Assembly: GCA_012511995.1 (NCBI GenBank) | Contig: JAAZFA010000463.1 | Span: 1-12,908 of the forward strand | Source of the DNA: Thermoproteota archaeon | Lineage (GTDB): Archaea; Thermoproteota; Bathyarchaeia; Bathyarchaeales; Bathycorpusculaceae | Reading direction: 5' to 3' | DNA: 12,908 nt | Shown here: piece after piece, positions 8,362 to 12,908 of the stretch | Position numbering within the stretch: the first letter of the stretch is position 1 | Layout: each line of letters opens with the position of its first letter | The notes under the pieces: generated by a model | What the model saw: only the letters and a program-made list of their open reading frames with translations | The model's database searches: none | What the model was told of the DNA's origin: nothing | Program-made: the position numbers and the translations under genes

Positions 8362-10689
8362 TTACTGTGTAATCAAGTTGAGTACATCAATAGGCTTTTT
8401 CTCTGGCACGAGAATAATATTGTCTAGGTCTTGTACAAACACTACACGAATATATTCGGGAAAACTAATAGCAATGCTTTGTAAGATTTCTTTATAATAA
8501 TTTGGATTTAACCCAAATATAGAAGCCGGATCAACGCCCTTTGCGTCCGCACTCGTGCGTGTATTAGCAAGCTGTGTAAGGGTAAATGTATAACGGCTAG
8601 TTTTCTCAGCGTACTTATACAATGCGTAAAGTATCGCAATTGACTCAGGAGCATCCCAACCTTGCTTGATATATTTAAAACTCGCCCCATCTGGGATAGG
8701 TATACCTTGTTTCAGTACTGCACCTACAGGTGAGTGCCGAAGTGTTTCAAGAAGTGCGGTAACAGCATTATCTCGTGTAGATGGCGAATAGTCATCACCG
8801 AGCATAAATATAAGCTCAGCCTTATCATAGGTTTCACCGATCTCAGTGTAAAGCATATACCATCTTGTAATGACAGAGTTGTAGGCGAGATTCGTCCATA
8901 TTACTGCCCACACCAAAGGGTGCCCTGCTCCTAGAGGGCGAAGTCGCTCGCAGAGTTCGGTAGGCGTTCCTGATTTATCCCCCCTGCTTGCAGTTATAAG
9001 TAACTCAGCCTCGCGGAGCCATATACGAAGTGCATCATATTGGCGGTTACCTAACTGCCCCATAGTAAAACAGTCTGTTCCATGTTCAAAATAATGCTCA
9101 AGCCACGGCCTTCGAAATCCAAATGTTTGATAGCGGTTCATACCTTTTAATTGCATATTATTACCCTCCGTTATGGACAATGATTTGGCCACCCAACAAC
9201 CCTTGCCACCTGTAAAACTTATACATTCTCCACAATGAATACACAACTCCTCGCGGATGAAAGTTTTTCCCTCATCGGTTATTTCAAATGCACCTACCGG
9301 ACATTGGACTACACATGCTTTACATCCGACACAATAAGCAACCTTATTAGCTACACCACGCAAATGACTGATTATAAACCTATCCATTTTTGAATAAGGA
9401 CTATATATAACTGTATTTGCTGTCATCACAAAATTATATGATTGATGGTTGATAATCTGTGTGTATGTGTTTTCGTGTTTCTCAACTATTTTTCCAAGTA
9501 CCCTACAGACATCCCACCAATTTTGCGTTTTGTGCGAAAAGTGGAATTCTATTCTATCTTCGTTAATGATTTCAGTTACGCGATTGCCACCACCAGGCAA
9601 ACCACGTCCACCCATTCTAGCTCGCCAGCCGCCATTTTCGATATACTTCCGCTTGTTCTTCGCAGGGTTTACGTTTTTGACATAGCTTTCTACTTTTCCG
9701 AGCAACGGTTGTATCTCGGATTCATGATTTCCATAGCTTAAATGGTCGCGCCATCCCGAAGACATAGGGCAAACTGAACAACCCACACGGTTGAATCCTT
9801 CGCGGTATAAACCATTAAAGAACACTCTATGCTTCAATAGATATAAATAAACCTCCGCCGTCCCCCAATCCAAAATCGGACTGACATTGGTCTGGCTTGC
9901 GTTTTTAACACCTTCTCCAATTGCATCGTACATCGCCCGAGCAGCACTTTCTTCTCTACGGACACCGTCAAATACTATGGCTTTTGCTTCATAGTCTCCA
10001 GTTATTTCCCGAAGTTTTAGAATAGTCGGTACAGATTTATGTACAGAACAACACCAGCGTAACCGGCGGCCAGGGGGTCCAAAGGCATCCCAGGTTTCGT
10101 CTGGGCTCATATGGCTGGCTGCTTCGAAGAAATGTAGTTTATTCCAGTGTGCTTTTGAACGTTCTACGGCCTCAATGGTTTCGTCTAGTTCCATTCCGGT
10201 GTTACTAAATATAACAACGAATTCATCTGGTCGTAGTGCTTTAGCCACCAGATCTAGTAATACTAGACTGTCCTTACCACCAGAAAAGGCAACCACGAAT
10301 TTCATGCCACGTTTATGATAATCCTCGTAAACTTTACGAATAAACTCAATTGCAGTTTTTTCAAGGCCAAGCATAAGCCCTTCATTCTCTTTCCATAAAG
10401 TATCAATTCTGATAGGTGTTAGCTTCAAATCCTCATTCTTTATCTTGATAGTTGGTTTGGTATAAAAACCGCCACCAACAGCCTCGGCGACAAGCTCACC
10501 ATTGATAATATACCTCCGTATTCCTTCTGCCCATAGAAGAGGGGCATCCGTTTTTGGATATTTCCAGTACCTATTTAATTCAAAGTAGTCAAGCTCTTCT
10601 TTGAAAACTGGTCGGATTTCTTTGATGACTTTGGCATTTGGCACAAGTCGATATATTCCGTTTTTTGTTGTCCATTCATATCCGTACAT
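8362..10689 (-). CDS. brxP: BrxP: PAPS-reductase/DndC-like PP-loop protein with ferredoxin module
   Basis: A 775-aa multidomain protein marking BREX type 4, where a phosphoadenosine-phosphosulfate reductase-family protein takes the place of the PglX methyltransferase. Residues 1-110 are an uncharacterised N-terminal region. Then comes an adenine nucleotide alpha-hydrolase (PP-loop) domain with FVVAFSGGKDSLVLL (131-145; P-loop SGGKDS 136-141), VIFSNTGMELDET (159-171) and RRLRWCCSVHKSVP (208-221). Cys213-Cys214 with Cys304-x-x-Cys307 (GCSVCPMSSGW) recreate the CC...CxxC set that holds a [4Fe-4S] cluster in APS reductases and resemble the cluster cysteines of DndC. A ferredoxin-like insert follows: CVGCKACVVQCPVG (453-466) and CIHCGECI (483-490) with Cys498, enough for two further [4Fe-4S] clusters. 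The last 270 residues are helical and unrecognised. ATG at 10689, 4 bp after the HTH gene, with GGAG ten bases upstream. DndC-type proteins activate or transfer sulfur to the DNA backbone; an analogous role here is inference. The alternative is a nucleotide reductase producing a signal. Confidence 0.9.
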   Translation of the reverse strand: MYGYEWTTKNGIYRLVPNAKVIKEIRPVFKEELDYFELNRYWKYPKTDAPLLWAEGIRRYIINGELVAEAVGGGFYTKPTIKIKNEDLKLTPIRIDTLWKENEGLMLGLEKTAIEFIRKVYEDYHKRGMKFVVAFSGGKDSLVLLDLVAKALRPDEFVVIFSNTGMELDETIEAVERSKAHWNKLHFFEAASHMSPDETWDAFGPPGRRLRWCCSVHKSVPTILKLREITGDYEAKAIVFDGVRREESAARAMYDAIGEGVKNASQTNVSPILDWGTAEVYLYLLKHRVFFNGLYREGFNRVGCSVCPMSSGWRDHLSYGNHESEIQPLLGKVESYVKNVNPAKNKRKYIENGGWRARMGGRGLPGGGNRVTEIINEDRIEFHFSHKTQNWWDVCRVLGKIVEKHENTYTQIINHQSYNFVMTANTVIYSPYSKMDRFIISHLRGVANKVAYCVGCKACVVQCPVGAFEITDEGKTFIREELCIHCGECISFTGGKGCWVAKSLSITEGNNMQLKGMNRYQTFGFRRPWLEHYFEHGTDCFTMGQLGNRQYDALRIWLREAELLITASRGDKSGTPTELCERLRPLGAGHPLVWAVIWTNLAYNSVITRWYMLYTEIGETYDKAELIFMLGDDYSPSTRDNAVTALLETLRHSPVGAVLKQGIPIPDGASFKYIKQGWDAPESIAILYALYKYAEKTSRYTFTLTQLANTRTSADAKGVDPASIFGLNPNYYKEILQSIAISFPEYIRVVFVQDLDNIILVPEKKPIDVLNLITQ

Positions 10690-10693
10690 AAAT

Positions 10694-12325
10694 TTATTTC
10701 TCCAGAATCATAACCGTCAGGTTTTGATCAGAAAACGCAAAACGGTAATCTTTTAGTGCTTTATGCATGTTCCATATCAGTTCATTTCCTTCAATCATGC
10801 CCACTTCTCGTAATTTTGTCCTTAACTCCTCAGCATATAGTTTGCAAGGCAGTTTATATTCACAAAAACAAAATTGGTGAACTACATCGGCAAACGTATT
10901 AAACCTTGATTTTGCAGGCACAACCGCCGCCCCTACCGTGTCAAGAGCCTGTTTTTTTAGACTTGGGAAGATTACTTTATAACCGATGCCAGGCCGAATA
11001 CGTAGTATTTCTTGTAGTAACAAAGGTGTCCATTGTAACCCATTTGGCAATCCTGGCAAACTAGAAAACCAGCTTGTCTTTATGTCACGTAGAATGATAT
11101 ATGGTGTCTCTTCAGTTGAAAACAACGTTTTTAGTGCTTTTGCAATCAATGAACAACGGTAGGAATTTGGTTCTAATGTTTCAATGAGCATAAATTTGGC
11201 TTTATCGTGGAATATTAGTTGATCCTTATCTAACACAAGCGAATTATTTAATGATGTAAGCTTGATTTGTGAAAAAAAATTATCAATTTGTTCCCGCGTT
11301 ACAATACCATTGTGTTGACGGGCTAGATTTATAATCAGACCTTTAGAAGTCTGAGGGTAGTCCGGTTGGTTTTGCCAAATGTGCGGCGAGTTAAAAACAT
11401 AGTCATTTTTAAATGCCCGAACAAGAAAATGCCACAAATCATTCTCAGAGTTTATTCCATTGTCATTAAGGAACATTGATAATGAATTTTGTGATGCACT
11501 CCAAAGGATACCTATATTGCTATATCCGTTAAGTGTTAAAAAGTGTGTGCCGAGAATATCGCTCAGACCCTTTTTGCCTTCTTCAAGATCGACTATATCT
11601 TTGAGCCCATTATTAGAAACTGCCTTTTCGCCTGATGAATCATCAGTAATATCTTTGTAAATAAACCGCTTGTAAGCCTTAAACGCTGCAGAATACATAT
11701 TGTGACCAGTTCTGTTGGTTTCTATAAACTCTCTATCATGAAAAAGCAATTCTACAAATTTGCCAACTGCTTCATGTTCGGTTGAGGTTTCATTAACTGC
11801 GATATTTAATATCGATTTAAAATTATGGAACGTTCTTTCGATGGCATTGTAATAGTTTCTTATGGTAGCAGGTGAATAATTCATTGATTCCATCCAGATC
11901 TGAAAACTCCGTTTGATTGAATCGTTCCATATTACGATTGTTTTATAATCTACCTGTTCAGGTTCAGCAACTTCGCTGCATGCAACATTATTTGCCGGAG
12001 TTGATTTGTTATCTTGCGTTGATGACAACAAAAAATAAACCTTTTCGCCTTTTGGATTTCTTTCAAATCTAAAATAGTCCTTAGCGGCACGAACAGTATA
12101 ATTGGTGTTCTCGCATGCTCGATCAATTTCTACCCTTATTACATTTTGTGGCTTCTTTGCACCAAAAGAATACCAACCATTTGCGATGATTTTGTAATAA
12201 ATCTGTTCAATTGTCATTCCACAGTGTTCTTCCTGTAATACCCGAATAATTGCTTCTTTGATAGTCAAAGACAAACCAGGACCTTTAGCCCTTGGTTGGG
12301 AAACATTCCGTTCCAAGCGTTTCAC
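10694..12325 (-). CDS. HARE-HTH domain DNA-binding protein with integrase-like SAM domain, first gene of operon
   Basis: A 543-aa protein of unknown role. Residues 19-100 look like a HARE-HTH winged helix (MTIEQIYYKIIANGWYSFG, then KKPQNVIRVEIDRA at 57-70), a domain seen in restriction-modification proteins, RNA polymerase delta and chromatin proteins. Residues 135-225 resemble the core-binding SAM-like domain of tyrosine recombinases (MNYSPATIRNYYNAIERTF, 148-166; MYSAAFKAYKRFI, 210-222), but no catalytic recombinase domain follows. Further probable helix-turn-helix units are at 330-352 (ARQHNGIVTREQIDNFF) and near 475-510. I see no nuclease, methyltransferase or ATPase motif. The start is uncertain: GTG at 12325 has AAGGA only 1-2 nt away, whereas TTG at 12316 lies 9-10 nt from it; GTG is kept as the longest reading. 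It overlaps nothing and is 4 bp from brxP. As first gene it may be the operon's regulator or the DNA-recognition subunit; both are inference. Confidence 0.8.
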   Translation of the reverse strand: MKRLERNVSQPRAKGPGLSLTIKEAIIRVLQEEHCGMTIEQIYYKIIANGWYSFGAKKPQNVIRVEIDRACENTNYTVRAAKDYFRFERNPKGEKVYFLLSSTQDNKSTPANNVACSEVAEPEQVDYKTIVIWNDSIKRSFQIWMESMNYSPATIRNYYNAIERTFHNFKSILNIAVNETSTEHEAVGKFVELLFHDREFIETNRTGHNMYSAAFKAYKRFIYKDITDDSSGEKAVSNNGLKDIVDLEEGKKGLSDILGTHFLTLNGYSNIGILWSASQNSLSMFLNDNGINSENDLWHFLVRAFKNDYVFNSPHIWQNQPDYPQTSKGLIINLARQHNGIVTREQIDNFFSQIKLTSLNNSLVLDKDQLIFHDKAKFMLIETLEPNSYRCSLIAKALKTLFSTEETPYIILRDIKTSWFSSLPGLPNGLQWTPLLLQEILRIRPGIGYKVIFPSLKKQALDTVGAAVVPAKSRFNTFADVVHQFCFCEYKLPCKLYAEELRTKLREVGMIEGNELIWNMHKALKDYRFAFSDQNLTVMILEK

Positions 12326-12786
12326 TTCCTTTTTCTTTAGGGATCGTAATAATGCTTAATCATTTCGCTTTTACCGCTGGAACAGTTTTGTTTGCGATCT
12401 TGCAATCATGAGGGCCAAAAAATATTACTTTTGGTGGTATTGTATACTGCTAATCAATTACATTATAATTTAGCGGTCAGTTCCTAAATATTACGCTTAT
12501 CAAATCTATTTATTTCAAAACAGTTTAAAGGAATTAATCTTATATAATTCTGCTTAGAAAAACAAATTCCTTCATTTTACTTATATACGGGCACTTTAAT
12601 TCCCGAAAATATAGCAAATGCATTTGGCAATATGCTATTACCCACTAAAAAAGCCCCCCAACTTTAGACCGGACACGAATGTTTTATTGATGCTTTCGTT
12701 ATATCTGCGCCCTAGTGATACTTACGTTCTTGATGTTCAGGCACTGATGCACTGGTCCTAATCCCATTCACAAAAATACTCCCCCC
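12326..12786 (-). promoter_or_regulatory. Intergenic region expected to hold the operon promoter; no clear consensus
   Basis: This 461-bp AT-rich stretch separates the operon from the gene tail at the right edge and contains no convincing gene. No sigma-A promoter stands out. On the minus strand a TATAAT lies at 12467-12462, but the 17-bp-upstream hexamer is TATTTA. TTGAAA (12518-12513) with TAATAT (12493-12488) has a long 19-bp spacer. Either would give a leader of roughly 125-160 nt. An 8-bp inverted repeat (12528-12572) lies just upstream of both and could be an operator. A six-T run after GGGGGGC (minus strand, near 12659-12647) lacks a stem, so it is not called a terminator. Confidence 0.3.
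12528..12572. repeat. Inverted repeat AAGGAATT / AATTCCTT
   Basis: Perfect 8-bp arms, AAGGAATT at 12528-12535 and AATTCCTT at 12565-12572, separated by 29 bp of AT-rich sequence. It lies about 200 bp before the first gene of the operon and upstream of the candidate promoter hexamers. It could be a regulator site for the HTH protein, or it could be chance in AT-rich DNA. Confidence 0.35.
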
Positions 12787-12908
12787 CTATCCCACCACCA
12801 ACTTATTCGTCTTCTTCAGATATTTTGCCGGTATTGGTCGGTGTAGTTTCCATGTGATACTCATTGGTTTGGAACCTTCATGTTGTAAATAATCGGCTAA
12901 ACCCAGAA
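12787..12908 (-). CDS. C-terminal end of an unrecognised protein (partial)
   Basis: An open minus-strand frame enters from the right edge and ends at TAG (12789-12787), giving 39 complete codons. The tail is basic, with HEGSKPMSITWKLHRP and KYLKKTNKLVVG. I do not recognise the family; a fragment of a mobile-element gene cannot be excluded, but no residue proves it. It is the upstream neighbour in the same direction, and the 461-bp gap argues it is not part of the operon. An open frame of this length could also occur by chance. Confidence 0.35.
   Translation of the reverse strand, partial: LGLADYLQHEGSKPMSITWKLHRPIPAKYLKKTNKLVVG

Noticed and set aside
9442..9741. Plus-strand open frames opposite the PP-loop gene
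   Set aside because: They overlap the conserved BrxP frame between its CxxC and ferredoxin cysteines and have no recognisable domain.
8362..10689. Housekeeping cysteine-biosynthesis PAPS/APS reductase
   Set aside because: The 775-aa multidomain length and the position in an operon with brxC, pglZ and brxL do not fit a roughly 240-aa CysH; the BREX BrxP assignment fits better.
10694..12325. Tyrosine recombinase / integrase call for the first gene
   Set aside because: Only the SAM-like core-binding stretch resembles integrases; the R...HxxR...Y catalytic region is not present.
12640..12665. GGGGGGC followed by six Ts on the minus strand, terminator-like
   Set aside because: No complementary C-rich arm precedes the G-run within hairpin distance, so no stem can form.
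1..12908. CRISPR array, tRNA/rRNA or intact insertion sequence
   Set aside because: No regularly spaced repeats, tRNA-like cloverleaf or transposase with terminal repeats were seen; this was judged by eye only.

Overview
The window is one long leftward (minus-strand) operon on roughly 40% GC DNA with strong purine-rich ribosome binding sites. GTG starts occur at both ends of the operon. This style suggests a low-GC Firmicute (clostridial or related), but nothing in the window fixes the taxon.

Read in the direction of transcription (right to left), the layout is as follows. The right edge (12908-12787) carries the last 39 codons of an unrecognised gene. A 461-bp AT-rich gap holds the probable promoter region. 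Then come: a 543-aa HARE-HTH-type DNA-binding protein (12325-10694); a 775-aa PAPS-reductase/DndC-like PP-loop protein with an internal 2[4Fe-4S] ferredoxin module (10689-8362); a 1398-aa P-loop ATPase of BrxC type (8346-4150); a 700-aa PglZ phosphatase-like protein (4138-2036); a 66-aa four-cysteine putative zinc-ribbon protein (2031-1831); a 481-aa BrxL-type AAA+ protein (1818-373); and the N-terminal 118 residues of a class-V cysteine desulfurase (355 to beyond the left edge). Intergenic gaps are only 4, 15, 11, 4, 12 and 17 bp, and several ribosome binding sites overlap the preceding stop codon, so the genes are very likely cotranscribed and translationally coupled.

The gene set PAPS-reductase protein (BrxP) + BrxC + PglZ + BrxL is the composition defined for BREX type 4 phage-defence systems, in which the usual PglX adenine methyltransferase is absent. 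No methyltransferase motif was noticed here. Instead the operon pairs a PP-loop/Fe-S protein resembling DndC and assimilatory APS reductases with a cysteine desulfurase, the enzyme class (DndA, SspA, IscS) that supplies sulfur for DNA phosphorothioation. The inference is that this BREX uses a sulfur-based DNA mark, or at least sulfur/redox chemistry, instead of methylation: desulfurase to BrxP for chemistry, with BrxC, PglZ and BrxL as ATPase, phosphatase-fold and AAA+ partners. The HARE-HTH protein and the tiny zinc-ribbon protein are the least explained members and the best candidates for undescribed accessory components. BrxL here lacks the C-terminal Lon-like domain of the longer type 1 proteins.
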